From contig NC_057861.1 of assembly GCF_019393635.1 (NCBI RefSeq), forward strand, positions 166,510,303 through 166,574,302: DNA of 64,000 bases, in the 5' to 3' direction. This DNA is from Dromiciops gliroides. Taxonomy: Eukaryota; Chordata; Mammalia; Microbiotheria; Microbiotheriidae. Shown piece after piece: positions 54,055-64,000 of the stretch (position 1 is the first letter of the stretch; the number at the start of each line of letters is the position of its first letter). Made by a program: the position numbers and the translations under genes. Below the pieces are notes generated by a model. The model saw only the letters and a list, made by a program, of their open reading frames with translations, was not told the DNA's origin and did no database searches.

Positions 54055-55082
54055 GACCCATAGTGTTTTATTGTTGGACAGATGCCCATAGCAGGTTAAA
54101 AGAAGAAGGTCTGTGAGGTCCTTTGGGCTGAGACTCTAAAATAAATAGTGGCTTCCAGTTTAGGCTATTTCATCTAATACATTCATTAAATGTTTTCTCT
54201 GAGAAATAGGAGCAATTAGTTCCACAGCCCCACTTTTTCAGCTGGAGCCTGCCGGGAAGTAAAGGGAAAGAGCCTAAGATGCTCTGTGGACTAAAAGAAA
54301 AGTAGATTGGTTTTTGTTGTTGTTGTTATTTTGGGGGTTTTTTGTTTTGTTTTGTTTTTTGAGGGGAGGGAGGAGAGAGAAGGAGGCGGGGAATATAGGA
54401 TGAGCTGGAATGATCTTGACCTAAGGATATCATTACCCACCTGGGTTAGGGAACAGTGGCAAAGTTTCATTCTAACAACTGAATAATATGATTGTGAAAC
54501 AGCAGACAGAGCAATGCTATTCCAGGAATGCCTAGATAAAGTAGTTGGAATAAAAATGCTGACTGCTAGGGAAAAACGTGTATGTTCTTCTTTTATCCTC
54601 TCACACCTAACAGATTTCCCAATCTCATGCCAACCCTTTGAATTTAGTAGAGGACTTCCTCATTTCCCTTCAGCAGAGATCCTTTTCAAATTCTTTTGGG
54701 TTTGGGTGAAATTGGTGTTGTTGATCTGTTAACAGCTGGGCAGCAGGCACAAACACATCTGTGTTTTGCCTAGCTCTGCTGCCTTCATAGCGCAGATCAA
54801 GGAAGTACAACGTCCTACTTCTGTAAGCCATCAAGCAGAGCTTTGCCCAAATGAAGGCAGACACAAAAGAATCTCTCAAAGGAATGTCCAAAGCATGGGA
54901 ATTTCAAGTACCAATCCTGCATAAATACATCCCTGTTTTTGTCAGTGAAGACAATGTTCAAAACAAAAATCGACTTAAAAAACAAGGCTAGTCTATCCAA
55001 CCAGTAGTGGGCCAGGACAGATGTGTGTTTGGTGGGGGGGGGGGAATGGGGGGGTGCTTCCTGATCCTCCCTCACCTTCCTC
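54055..55082. other. Repeat-poor island with T/G and G runs
   Basis: About 1 kb with only low-complexity tracts (TTTTGTTTTG at 54305-54360; G-runs at 55031-55056, which have G-quadruplex potential). No exon supported. Confidence 0.45.
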
Positions 55083-55096
55083 CATCCCTCAGACTC

Positions 55097-55274
55097 TTTA
55101 GGGTTTTTTTTGTTTGTTTTATTTGTTTTGTTTTGTTTTGGTGGGGTGATGAGGGTTAAGTAACTTGCCCAGGGTCACACAACTAGTAAGTGTCAAGTGT
55201 CTGAGGCCAGATTTGAACTCAGGTCCTTCTGAATCCAGGGCCAGTGATTTATCCATTGTGCCACCTAGCTGCCC
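55097..55274 (-). mobile_element. tRNA-derived SINE with TSD
   Basis: Antisense with a (TTTTG)n tail. Perfect 15-bp TSD CCATCCCTCAGACTC at 55082-55096 and 55275-55289. Confidence 0.95.
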
Positions 55275-55289
55275 CCATCCCTCAGACTC

Positions 55290-55750
55290 AACTCCATTGC
55301 ACAAATAGAAGGAGATGCCTCAGATGCAGAGAGAAAGGGTCTGAACCCCCCACTGTGAGGAAGGTATGAGATTATAGCAGTTAGCCAATCTGACCCATGG
55401 GACAGCCTCAGTCTATGGGGATGAGACCTCTGGGAGTTCCCTTGGGGGATGGGAGTGGAGTTCAGGTCCTTGGTAATTTTGGCCCTTCCAGCCTTGGTCC
55501 ACTGTGCAATCTTCAGGAGCTGTCATTCCCTCCTAAGTGCAGGATGATTTGAACTGGAAGAAGTCCAGAAATCAGAAAATTGAGGCCCTGTGAAAGTCTG
55601 TTACTAGGGTATGGTGTGATAACCCCTGAAATTTCCCTCCAACCCTGGTTCTATATACTTAGTGAACTTATGGAGAGGTTTAAATATCTCCCTTCCTTTG
55701 AGGGAGATGGAGAAAACAGGGTAATATAGCAGAGAGTCAGTCCCTCAGTC
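55290..55750. other. Non-coding stretch
   Basis: No recognised repeat or exon. Confidence 0.4.
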
Positions 55751-55756
55751 TGCAAC

Positions 55757-55890
55757 TGTCAAGCAACAAGCAAGCATTAATTAAGCACATAGTTAAAGGC
55801 TGGGAATATTAATATAAGCCAAAAGAATGACAGTCTCCATCACCAAAGAGCTTATATTTCAATGGGGAGCTGCAGGAGGGGGCAGGGAGT
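55757..55890 (-). mobile_element. L2 3' tail, antisense
   Basis: AAGCATTAATTAAGCACATA, CCATCACCAAAGAGCTTATA. Diverged. Confidence 0.55.
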
Positions 55891-56099
55891 GGGTGAAGTT
55901 ACCCACATAGAGTGATGGTAGAGATGAGTCAGCATGGAAGCCTGGAGAGGAACTGAGACATGCTTGACCTTAGAAGGAAGAGGTCACAGGGGCAGAGAAT
56001 ACTTTCAATGTGAGAAGAAATCCAAGGGTGGAGTGAGCTTCCAGGGTGAAGAGGTCTCCAAGACATGGTGGACAAAGTCCACTGTTGTGGACAGTGTTG

Positions 56100-56262
56100 T
56101 ATTTGTAATAAAAGGACCTAGGTATAGATCTTAACTCTATTACTATCTAGGTGGTCTTAGACATTTCACTTCATCTCTGTGCCTCAGTTTCCTCAAATGT
56201 AAATTGAGGGAGGTGGGCTAGGTGACCTTAAAAATCCCTTCTGTCTTTTTGCTCCTATGACA
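56100..56262 (+). mobile_element. MIR
   Basis: TATAGATCTTAACTCTATTA, ACTTCATCTCTGTGCCTCAG, TTTCCTCAAATGTAAATTGA, ending in GACCTTAAAAATCCCTTCTG. Confidence 0.8.
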
Positions 56263-56264
56263 GC

Positions 56265-57020
56265 AAATGCCATACAGTGTTTTTGCTAGTTTTATTGTAA
56301 GAATTTCATGGTGCCCATGCCACACCAGGCATTCTTTTGTTCTCTCTAATTCTATCTTCTCTTGATGATCAGTCTTGACCTTGGCATTTCTCACTCCTTT
56401 AATTTCATGAGCGAGTTATTGCAAGCTCCACCGGACAATTTTGTGACAAATTGATACTGATACTACCCACAGTGCCCACTAATGGAAACAGCTAAAAACA
56501 CACACAATCCAGAAATTCAGGTGTGCCCCTAACCCAAGGACCAAGTAAGGCATGTTAGACTGCTTTATGAAGAGGGAAAGAAATTGATCTTACTTTTTAG
56601 GGAGCATCTTGGCACTGGAAGTCTTATAGGAGCAGCTGCCACTGGAACAAGGAGATATGTATACTAAAAGGATTCATAATAAACTCAATCCAAATTCAGC
56701 TACATGCTGATTTCTTCAGCTTTTTTAATGCCCTGTAAATATGTCATTTTCTTCTTCAGGATTATAGGGGTTTAATAGGTATAAATATTCTAATACTTTC
56801 AGCATAAATTATCTAGAATTCCATCAGTGGTTCTTCCCTCCTCATACACAGATTACTTCCTTCCATGCCCTAATAAGTCTTTCCGAGTTGCTGTTGGCCA
56901 CCAGACAATGAACTTCTTCAACTTAGGTAGACTCAAACAACAGACTTATGGAGTCCATCACAGGGTCATACTTGAAATCTTTCTAGCTTGGTAAAACCTG
57001 CTAAAGTATATCTTCTGAAA
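56265..57020. other. Repeat-poor island
   Basis: No recognised transposon or exon. Confidence 0.45.
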
Positions 57021-57032
57021 GAATAACCTTTG

Positions 57033-57174
57033 CGGGGGCAGCTAGGTGGCACAATGAATAAAGTACGGGTCCTGTATTCAGGAGTTCAAATCTAGCCTCA
57101 GACACTTGACACTTACTAGCTGTATGACCCTGGACAAGTCACTTAACCCTCTTTGCCTCAGAAAGAACAAAAAT
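57033..57174 (+). mobile_element. tRNA-derived SINE with TSD
   Basis: GGGGGCAGCTAGGTGGCACA head. A deletion removes GGACCTGA near the B box. Perfect 11-bp TSD AATAACCTTTG at 57022-57032 and 57175-57185. Confidence 0.94.
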
Positions 57175-57234
57175 AATAACCTTTGAGAAACTTTGTCTAC
57201 CTCCACTCCATGATCAGTCAGTAAAGTATACATC

Positions 57235-57365
57235 TTTTATTAAATTAAATTTAATAAATCTATTGAGTCACAGGGCCCACTCTGTAAGTGGCATTGGACT
57301 CGTGTGTCAAGCTCTAAGAGGAGTACAAAGATGAATAGGACATAATCCTGGCCTCCAAAGGGAAT
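57235..57365 (-). mobile_element. L2 3' tail, antisense
   Basis: AATAAATCTATTGAGTCACA, TACAAAGATGAATAGGACAT, CCTGGCCTCCAAAGGGAAT. Diverged. Confidence 0.5.
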
Positions 57366-57369
57366 GTCA

Positions 57370-58105
57370 ATGCTCAGGGAAAATCTGGCATGTGTTTATA
57401 TCCAGTCCAGCAGCTAGCCAGGCACCACTGGGCTGAGGTGAAAGGGGTTAGAGACTTTCACCAATCACTGACCTTTATCCACCTTCATGGGTATCCACCT
57501 TGCCATGGGTTAATTGCTCTAGACTTGTCTCAACAAAGATTCTTGGTTCCCAGTGCTTCGATTCCATGCTTGCCTCAGATTCTTGAGGATCAGTTTTATT
57601 TTTTGGTTCTAGTCTAAGACGTCCCTCCCTGGCTATGGGGTTGGGAGGAGAAGGAGGAGGAAGAAGTAGAGACAAGCCATCTGATTGAATTATCTTGGGT
57701 TCCCCTTATAGTTAGCTGGGTGTTAGCATACTCTGATCTCATCTTTGCTTAAATCATTCCTAGCCAGGGTCAGCAACGACATAGCTGGTATGATTTCAGG
57801 GGCATCATGAAGCACAACCTTCCTCCTCCATTGCCACCACCAGTGATTACTACTAGCACCACCCCAGAGGCATAGGAGAAAAGCTCCCACCAATTCCCTT
57901 ATTTAATTCTGGGCTAGCTTGATCCCTGTAGTACAATAATGTTAGGGCACATTCCCACTTTTTTAGTCCTTTAGATTTTTGTTAAGTTATCCCACATGTA
58001 CAAGTGCACACTCGCACACACGTATACAGTTGAGAGATGATACTATTGCCAGGCTGATGCCTGAATCTCAGTGTCCTGAAAGAACAAAATGTTTTCCCAA
58101 CTCTG
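57370..58105. other. Non-coding stretch
   Basis: No repeat recognised beyond a purine patch (57640-57675). No exon supported. Confidence 0.4.
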
Positions 58106-58111
58106 GCCCAG

Positions 58112-58360
58112 GCTGGGACTAAGGCATTAATAAGAACAGTAACATCATAACAAATGACATCTATAAAAACAGTTTATGTCCATGATCTCACTGATCCTCC
58201 CAATGACCCCCTGAGGTAGATATTCACTCCATTTTTAATAGGAAAACTAAAGCAGAAAGATTAAATGTCTTGCCCATGGTGACATACATTCTAGACAAGA
58301 TTTACACCCATATAGTCTTGCTCCAAGGCCAGTACTTTATCCACTATACCACACTTTCTG
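58112..58360 (-). mobile_element. THER/MIR-type CORE-SINE, antisense
   Basis: ATGATCTCACTGATCCTCCC, CCCCCTGAGGTAGATATTCA, GTCTTGCCCATGGTGACATA, TACTTTATCCACTATACCAC. Old copy. Confidence 0.65.
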
Positions 58361-58389
58361 TAATACTGTAGAAGGTTAGGGGATTTCTC

Positions 58390-58725
58390 TAATGCAGACC
58401 ACTTTCCTCCACAGCCTCCCCTCCTCCAAATCCTGTGTATTCTTCAGGGTCTATTTGAAGTCCCTACTCCTTCACTGATACCTTCCTAAATCACTTTGGA
58501 TCCAGTGGTCTCTTTCCTCCTGAGATAAAATGGTACTTATTGTCGATTCATTGGGTTCTATCCTGTTTTCATCCTCTGTAATGTTGTCTTTATAATAATT
58601 TAACCCTTACATTATCTGACTGGTTTTGTTATGCCTTGTATCACTAACTTCCTTGAAGAGAAGGAAATGTCTTTGTATTCCCAAAAATCTCTTTTGTGCA
58701 GCATCTCACATCTTAGTTTCTCAAT
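58390..58725 (+). mobile_element. L2 3' region
   Basis: TTCAGGGTCTATTTGAAGTC, CTGATACCTTCCTAAATCAC, CTTCCTTGAAGAGAAGGAAA, TCTTTGTATTCCCAAAAATC, TCTCAATAATTCATAT: L2 order, diverged. Confidence 0.55.
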
Positions 58726-58729
58726 AATT

Positions 58730-59335
58730 CATATATACAAACATACTTATTCTGTATTATATATAAAATATTTATGTTTATTTATTTTGATATGATTCTG
58801 TTGTCTTTTCTAATAGATAACAAAGCCTAGCATAGTTCCTAATCACAAAGAAAAGAAAAGGTCTTTTTTTTATGAGACCAATAAACAAAATAGACTTGTT
58901 TTATCCACTATTCATTCTGAGATTTGAGATTCAGTCTGTTATCTGTTCCAGGACTATATGATTCTATATGAAAACAGTATTTATTATCAGTAATCTGAGA
59001 ACCAAATGAAAAGCCATTTGCAGGGAAAATAGGTCATAACTCCTTTGGGATGAGTTACCAAGTCAATTTCTATGGAAGTTACCAGGTCTGGGGTCAAAGG
59101 CTAAACTACAAATAGATTGGAATAATCAGGGATTTAACTTAGAGTACCTCTATTTGGAGGATGCTAATAACACTTGCACTTACAGGAACTAAAGGGTTTA
59201 GCAACTAATGAGCAGAAAAAATTAGAGTAGAAAACTACCAGATGACTTGTTCCTTCCCTGATCCCTCCTTACAATGTCAGCCTCCCAAGCAGTAGCCTTT
59301 TGGTATCTCAAGGTCTGCATCTCCCCTTCAGGCAC
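58730..59335. other. Non-coding stretch
   Basis: AT-rich at left, no recognised repeat or gene. Confidence 0.4.
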
Positions 59336-60402
59336 TATGTCTCAAGGCTTCCTAAAAGAATAAAGTCTGAGAATTAGAAAAGATTTCAGCAATCAACCCC
59401 CCACAATAACATACCCAGCAAGGCTGTCTAGACTTTACCTGAAGACCTCCATGAAAGAGGAACCCACCACCTCACCACCTCCTCAGGCAGCTCATGTTAT
59501 GTTTGGGCCCCTTGAATGCAGCTTTCATGTTTTCCCCTCTCTTCAATTCTCCACAAAAACAAAACTTCTTTTCTATAGGATAAACATATCAATTCCTTCA
59601 AAATATCCTTCAATTTGAGTTCAAATAGCCCTTTACTTCCTGGTTGCATTCATCTACACATTCTCCAATGTATTGATGTCCTTTTTAAACTACAGAGCCC
59701 AGAGGCTAACTCAATATTCTAAATGAGGTGTGACAAAGGCAGAGAACAGTGAGATTTTTGCCTCCCCTTTATTGGAAGTTATTCTCCTCCTAATACATCC
59801 TAGAACATATTAGCTTTTTTAGCTGCCATATTAGACTGCTGGCTCATACTTACTTTGGCATTTACTAAAACTCCCAGGTACTTTTTAGAATAATTGCTGA
59901 TTTTCCACACCTCCCAGTTTCATATTTGTGTTGATTTTTTGTACCCAAGTAAAAGACTTTACATTTATCCCTACTGAATTTCATGTTATTAGATCCAGCC
60001 AAGTACCTTATCCTGAAAAGATCCTTTTGGACATTGAGTCTATCACTATACCACAAATTTTGAGCTCAAATTTGATAAGCATACCATTTCTGCCTTTTCC
60101 CAAGTCATTGATAAAATTCTACTGGAGGCCTCTCGTCACACTAAACCCAGACCATTAATGATTCCTCTTTGAGTTCAATCATTGAGGATTCTGAAACTAT
60201 CTGATTGAATTATCTTTTAATCTAGGTATCTTCATCTTCCCCACCAGAATATAATATGGGACTCTTTATCAAAAGGTTTGATAAAATCTAACTTAACTAT
60301 AACCACAGAATTCTCATCAGTTAGTTTAGTAATCCTGTCAAAAAAAGGAAAGGAGGTCAGGCTGGCTTTTTATAATTGACACCTACTTTACTTGATAGTC
60401 AA

Positions 60403-60651
60403 TTGTTGTTTTTGTTCAGTTATTTTTCAGTTTTGTCCAACTCTCTACAACCCCATTAGGGGTTTTCTTGACAAAGATATTTTAGTGGTTTGCCATTTCC
60501 TTCTCTAGCTCATTTTAAAGGAATTGAGGCAAATAGGGTTAAGTGACTTGCCTAAGGTCATACAGCTAATAAGTGTCTGAGATTTGAATTCACAAAGATG
60601 AGTCTTTCTTAGTCCAGGTTCAGCACTCTATCCATTATGCCACCTAGCCAC
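60403..60651 (-). mobile_element. RTE-tailed CORE-SINE (MAR1-like)
   Basis: Antisense: TTGTTCAGTTATTTTTCAGT, AGGGGTTTTCTTGACAAAGA, TTTGCCATTTCCTTCTCTAG, ending TGCCACCTAGCCACCTA. Confidence 0.9.
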
Positions 60652-60793
60652 CTAATATAGTAATTTACTATCTCTTTAATGATCCATTCTAGAATTTTCC
60701 CAGGAATTGAAGTTAAACCCACTGGCCTACCCATTTTAGGTGTTCTTACAGGTACAAATTCTACTACCAGAAGGAACCTAAAAAAGTATTTCT

Positions 60794-60949
60794 TTTCTGT
60801 TTGTTTTTTGAGGCAATCAGGGTTAAGTGATTTACTGCAGTCACACAGCTAGTAAGCATCAAGTGTCTGAGGCTGGATTTGAACTCAGATCCTCCTGACT
60901 CCAGGGCCAGTGCTCTATCCACTGCACCACCTAGCTATGCCCTCCCCCC
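60794..60949 (-). mobile_element. tRNA-derived SINE with TSD
   Basis: Antisense. Perfect 12-bp TSD AAAAGTATTTCT at 60782-60793 and 60950-60961. Confidence 0.94.
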
Positions 60950-61089
60950 AAAAGTATTTCTAATGATTATAAAGTTTTGCCAAAGAAACTGAAAGCCATC
61001 CCCCACCTAAATTTGTCTTAAAAAATTAGTTGGAGGACATGTAAGAGCTGCTTGACATGGGTGCCAAAATTGCTAGTTTCAGCTCTAGT

Positions 61090-61240
61090 CATAGGCTATA
61101 GGGGTGAAAGAGACCTTAAAGATCATCTAGTCTTGTCTCTTCACTTTATAAAAATAGACAATGGACATCCAGAGTAGTTAGGGTGATTGATTAAGGTTGC
61201 AACGTTAATTACATAATTAAGTGGCAGAGCTGGGATTCCA
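61090..61240 (-). mobile_element. CORE/L3-like relic
   Basis: GAGACCTTAAAGATCATCTA, TGGCAGAGCTGGGATTCCAA. Old. Confidence 0.45.
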
Positions 61241-61244
61241 ACTC

Positions 61245-61790
61245 AGATTTGCTGTTTGTCCATTATTGAAGAGGACCAATGACATCATGGGGTAATGTCT
61301 TGACTTGTCCGTGAATTGGATTGAAGGGAGGCAGAGTTGCTAAAAATTGTCAGCTTCACTATCTCTTCCAGAGTCATCGAAGTCCAATAATAAGACAAAA
61401 GTCAAGATGACTTGCAATGGCCCAGGATGCAGTAGAGGACCCTGGCATCTTCAATATCTGACCAAGTTCCAAGTGCTCCACAGCAGCTGCTTTGCCCCCT
61501 TCATGGCTGCTAGAACATATTGTTCTCATCTGCCCATTCCATTAAGGGTAGTCTTTACATGCTCAGAGTAGGCAGCTTCCAAGTCGCTGACAGGTTTGGG
61601 GTCTGTTGGTTACCCTCAACCTGCTTCAGCCAGTCTGCTGAGACAATTTACTGGAGTGTGGCTGCTGCACATGCTATAGCTTCTTGGAGCCACAGATGAG
61701 AGTTGGGTGAAGGTAGAAACCAAAGGTAGATGAGCAGCACTGAAAAGGGCTCAGCAAGCCCTCACACCAGAAGGGATGGTCCTCCCTAAA
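61245..61790 (-). mobile_element. Dispersed 3'-end family, copy 3 (RTE-like?)
   Basis: Inverted relative to 18645 and 25385: GAAGAGGACCAATGACATCA at left, GAACATATTGTTCTCATCTG and CTTGGAGCCACAGATGAGAG at right. It has the same 5' extension as copy 2 (AAAAGGGCTCAGCAAGCC). About 545 bp, so the full unit is at least that long. Confidence 0.62.
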
Positions 61791-61951
61791 TACCCCCCAC
61801 ACTCCAAACTCAGATACTCTGACTCCAAATCCAACATTCTTCAAAAAGCATAATAGTGCCCCTTCTAAAGATTCAAGTAGATAAGACAAACCACCCCGGT
61901 ATATCAAAAAAAGGGCAACCATGCTGAATGAAGCAAAATCCCTAATGAAAC

Positions 61952-62360
61952 TAGGTAGCATAGTGGATAGTACACTGGACTTGGAGTCAAAAAGATCTGA
62001 GTTCAAATTTGGTCTCAGACACGTACTAAGCATGTGATTCTTGCCATGTCACTTAAACTCCGTCTAGCTCAGTTTCTTTTTTTTTTTCTTTTGCAGGCAA
62101 TGGGGGTTAAGTGACTTGCCCAGGGTCACACAGCTAGCAAGTGTCAAGTGTCTGAGGCTGGATTTGAACTCAGGTACTCCTGAATCCAGGGCTGGTGCTT
62201 TAACCACTGCGCCATCTAGCTGCCCCAGCTCAGTTTCTTTATCCACAAAACAGGTACCTGCTTCAGAGGGGTGTTGTAAGCACCAAATGAAATTATATTT
62301 GTAAAATTCTTAGCACTGTGCATGGCATATAGTAGACACTTAATATATGCCTTTTTCCTT
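61952..62360 (+). mobile_element. MIR-type CORE-SINE split by a SINE
   Basis: TAGGTAGCATAGTGGATAGT, GAGTTCAAATTTGGTCTCAG, then after the insertion CACAAAACAGGTACCTGCTT, GTTGTAAGCACCAAATGAAA and GGCATATAGTAGACACTTAA. Rejoined at AGCTCAGTTTCTTT. Confidence 0.82.
62080..62226 (-). mobile_element. tRNA-derived SINE with TSD
   Basis: Antisense. Perfect 14-bp TSD AGCTCAGTTTCTTT at 62066-62079 and 62227-62240, inside a MIR. Confidence 0.95.
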
Positions 62361-62417
62361 CCTTTCTGTTGGACCCTAACAAAACTGTTGGAACTATGAC
62401 TTAAAACTATATAGATC

Positions 62418-62596
62418 GGGGCAGCTAGGTGGCGCAGTGGATAGAGCACCGGCCCTGGAGTCAGGAGGACCTGAGTTCAAAGCTGGCCTCAGACACTTGA
62501 CACTTACTAGCTGTGTGACCCTGGGCAAGTCACTTAACCCCAATTGCCTCACCAAAAACAAAAAAAAGAAAAGAAAAGAAAAGAAAAATTTAAAAA
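62418..62596 (+). mobile_element. Young SINE with intact boxes and TSD
   Basis: GGGGCAGCTAGGTGGCGCAG start. The A box is intact and the B-box region reads GAGTTCAAAGCTGG. Tail of AAAAG units. Perfect 15-bp TSD AAAACTATATAGATC at 62403-62417 and 62597-62611. Confidence 0.95.
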
Positions 62597-62611
62597 AAAA
62601 CTATATAGATC

Positions 62612-63305
62612 ACAAATATCCTGGTTCTCTCTTAATAGTTTTAGTGAGAATCTGTAATGTTTTCCCACTTCCAATTCTCTCCACAGGCTAGCCTGCTTCT
62701 CTAGTTTGCAATATACCAAGAGAACATTTTGTGTGTTAAGTAAAAGGCATGATATCTAGTGACTGAGAAGATGGAGAGATATGATTTAGATGATAATACA
62801 ATTAGATGGATTCAGAAATTGTCTTTAAATCATGAGGGCATAGGGTTTAGCAGTGCAAGGGACCTCATTAAAAAACTGGAGTTTACATGGGTGAGATGAA
62901 TGGCCCAAGATCACGCAGCCTGTCAGTTTCCTTTTGGTGTATTGTCCATACTAACAATGGAGCAAGACTGGCCACAGCACAGCCAGACATGGATATTTCC
63001 TGAAAATTTGGCCTCCATTGAAGAGGTAGGAGGGACAACTGCTGCACAACCTACTTGTAGATGTCTCTCAGCTGTGATTTTTAGGAACACCCCAACTGAT
63101 TGTGGGCGTCACGACTCCACAATGTTCTTTCCCGATTTCTTCTAAAATGTTCACATCCCTGACAGCTTGGACATTTTGCCAAAGCCTGAGCCCAGATCCT
63201 GCAGTCACTAGTTCTAGTAGCCAGATAAGACTGGTCTCCAAGAGAGACAGTGTGGCAGAAAGAACCCTGGGTAATGAATGAAAAGCTAGCAAGCCAGAAC
63301 ATAGG
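62612..63305. other. Repeat-poor stretch
   Basis: No recognised transposon except perhaps a short MIR-like CCCAAGATCACGCAGCCTG near 62910. No exon supported. Confidence 0.4.
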
Positions 63306-63309
63306 CTCA

Positions 63310-63590
63310 GTGCTCAAAGGGCATCTACTTCAACCTTGCCCTTTATAGGTGAGGACCCTGAGACCTAGAGAAACCAAATAACCTGCCCAGGGTCACATAG
63401 ATAGCAAGTGGTCAAGCTGATCCCAGGTTCTCTTACTCCAAATCCAGTTCTCTTTCTACTACTGCATTGATCTGCCTCTCTCAATCTGTTACCTAGACCT
63501 AGTTCTACCACTGCATGCATTTAGACAGGTCATTTTCTCCCTGGCTTCTTTTCCTCGTGAGAAAAACAGAGACTGAACTAGAATTGAGAT
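63310..63590. mobile_element. CORE/L3-like relic and MIR fragment
   Basis: GGGCATCTACTTCAACCTTG, CCTGCCCAGGGTCACATAGA and ACTCCAAATCCAGTTCTCTT (63310-63475), then a MIR-like fragment (CCTAGTTCTACCACTGCATG, TTTCTCCCTGGCTTCTTTTC) to 63590. Confidence 0.5.
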
Positions 63591-63596
63591 TATTCA

Positions 63597-63775
63597 TCTT
63601 TTTTATGTCATGAACCCCTTCTCAAAATAATTTTTTTAATTATTAAAGGAAACACTAAATTTCAGTTATCAATTAGTGAAAATAAAGATGCACTTCTTTT
63701 TCACCATCAAAGTTCATGGACCCCCTGAAATCTATCTAAAGATGCCAAGGGGTTAAAAACTCCTGGACTAGATTA
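63597..63775. mobile_element. Unclassified interspersed repeat (same family as 4719)
   Basis: CATCTTTTTTATGTCATGAA, CCCCTTCTCAAAATAATTTT at left and CATGGACCCCCTGAAATCTA, GGGGTTAAAAACTCCTGGAC at right. Left and right ends are roughly inverted (ATGAACCCCTT versus AAGGGGTT), which suggests a DNA transposon. Confidence 0.55.
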
Positions 63776-64000
63776 CCACTGAGGTCCTTTTCCACTTGAT
63801 CTAATTCCTTGGCGTGGACTTTTCCTGGAATTGAATTCTCCTAATTGTAGCCTTCCTTGAGCTCTTAAAAAGGAAATGCTTTTTTTTAAAGTCTTCAATC
63901 AAACATTCTTAACACTCTTGGGTACAACCTGGATGGAAAGCTGGGAAAGCAATATAAATTTGTCTGATGGTTCTCCAGGCCAAGAATTTGCAGATTGTAC
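63776..64000. other. Right edge, no feature
   Basis: Short non-coding stretch with no recognised repeat. Confidence 0.35.

Larger units (their letters stand above)
59340..60990 (-). mobile_element. Long CR1/L3 relic, antisense, with two SINEs
   Basis: The best CR1/L3 copy here. TAGACTTTACCTGAAGACCT, CCTCCTCAGGCAGCTCATGT, TAGACTGCTGGCTCATACTT, CCCAAGTAAAAGACTTTACA, CTGAATTTCATGTTATTAGA, AAATTTGATAAGCATACCAT, TAGTTTAGTAATCCTGTCAA and AATGATCCATTCTAGAATTT follow the antisense order. SINEs at 60403-60651 and 60794-60949 split it. Coding on minus is fully disrupted. Confidence 0.82.

Overview
The window looks like AT-rich, non-coding nuclear DNA from a marsupial. The main evidence is one tRNA-derived SINE family present about 20 times in both orientations. 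Its 5' end reads GGGGCAGCTAGGTGGCGCAG, it has recognisable pol III A and B boxes, and it ends in poly-A. A second SINE type has the same head, a CORE segment and an RTE/Bov-B-like tail. Mammalian L2, CR1/L3 and MIR relics form the older background. The opossum-type SINE1 tail that is very common in Monodelphis was not seen, so an Australian marsupial (for example a dasyurid) is more likely than an American opossum. This species call is an inference.

Layout. 1-5.3 kb: a Bov-B/RTE endonuclease relic at the left edge, a GA microsatellite and an L2 split by an RTE-tailed SINE. 5.3-13 kb: long unique stretches, L2 and CR1 fragments and young SINEs with clear target-site duplications (TSDs). 13-20 kb: CR1/L3, a 3' L1 end, an L1 ORF2 piece split by an LTR-like element, then L2 and CR1. 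21-28.9 kb: a second LTR-like element, a multiply interrupted CR1 and an L1 3' end inserted in an unclassified repeat. 30.2-35.5 kb: a nested complex in which a 5'-truncated L1 carries an inserted ORF1-only L1 derivative (half-L1, HAL1-like), and each of them carries its own SINE. 36-39 kb: GATA repeat and an EEF1B2 processed pseudogene with its own TSD. 39-46 kb: SINEs, a second HAL1-like insertion with a 14-bp TSD inside an L2, and compound GA/GATA and CA microsatellites. 46-54 kb: L2 relics, a small hAT-like element, a second truncated L1 and a nested CR1. 54-64 kb: unique islands, a long antisense CR1/L3, and more MIR and SINE copies.

I found no intact protein-coding gene, no convincing spliced exon, no tRNA or rRNA gene and no CRISPR array. 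The only recognisable host coding sequence is the broken EEF1B2 retrocopy. The other recognisable coding stretches come from retrotransposons (L1 ORF2 pieces, HAL1 ORF1, L2 reverse-transcriptase remnants). The content is therefore a layered record of transposition in which nesting and TSDs give relative ages. No previously undescribed biological system is evident. The most unusual items are the two HAL1-like insertions (one with a repeated segment at its 5' end), two L1 copies truncated at almost the same place, an unclassified repeat family, and two antisense LTR-like elements. Family names were assigned by reading and from memory of consensus sequences, without a database search, and old-repeat boundaries are approximate.
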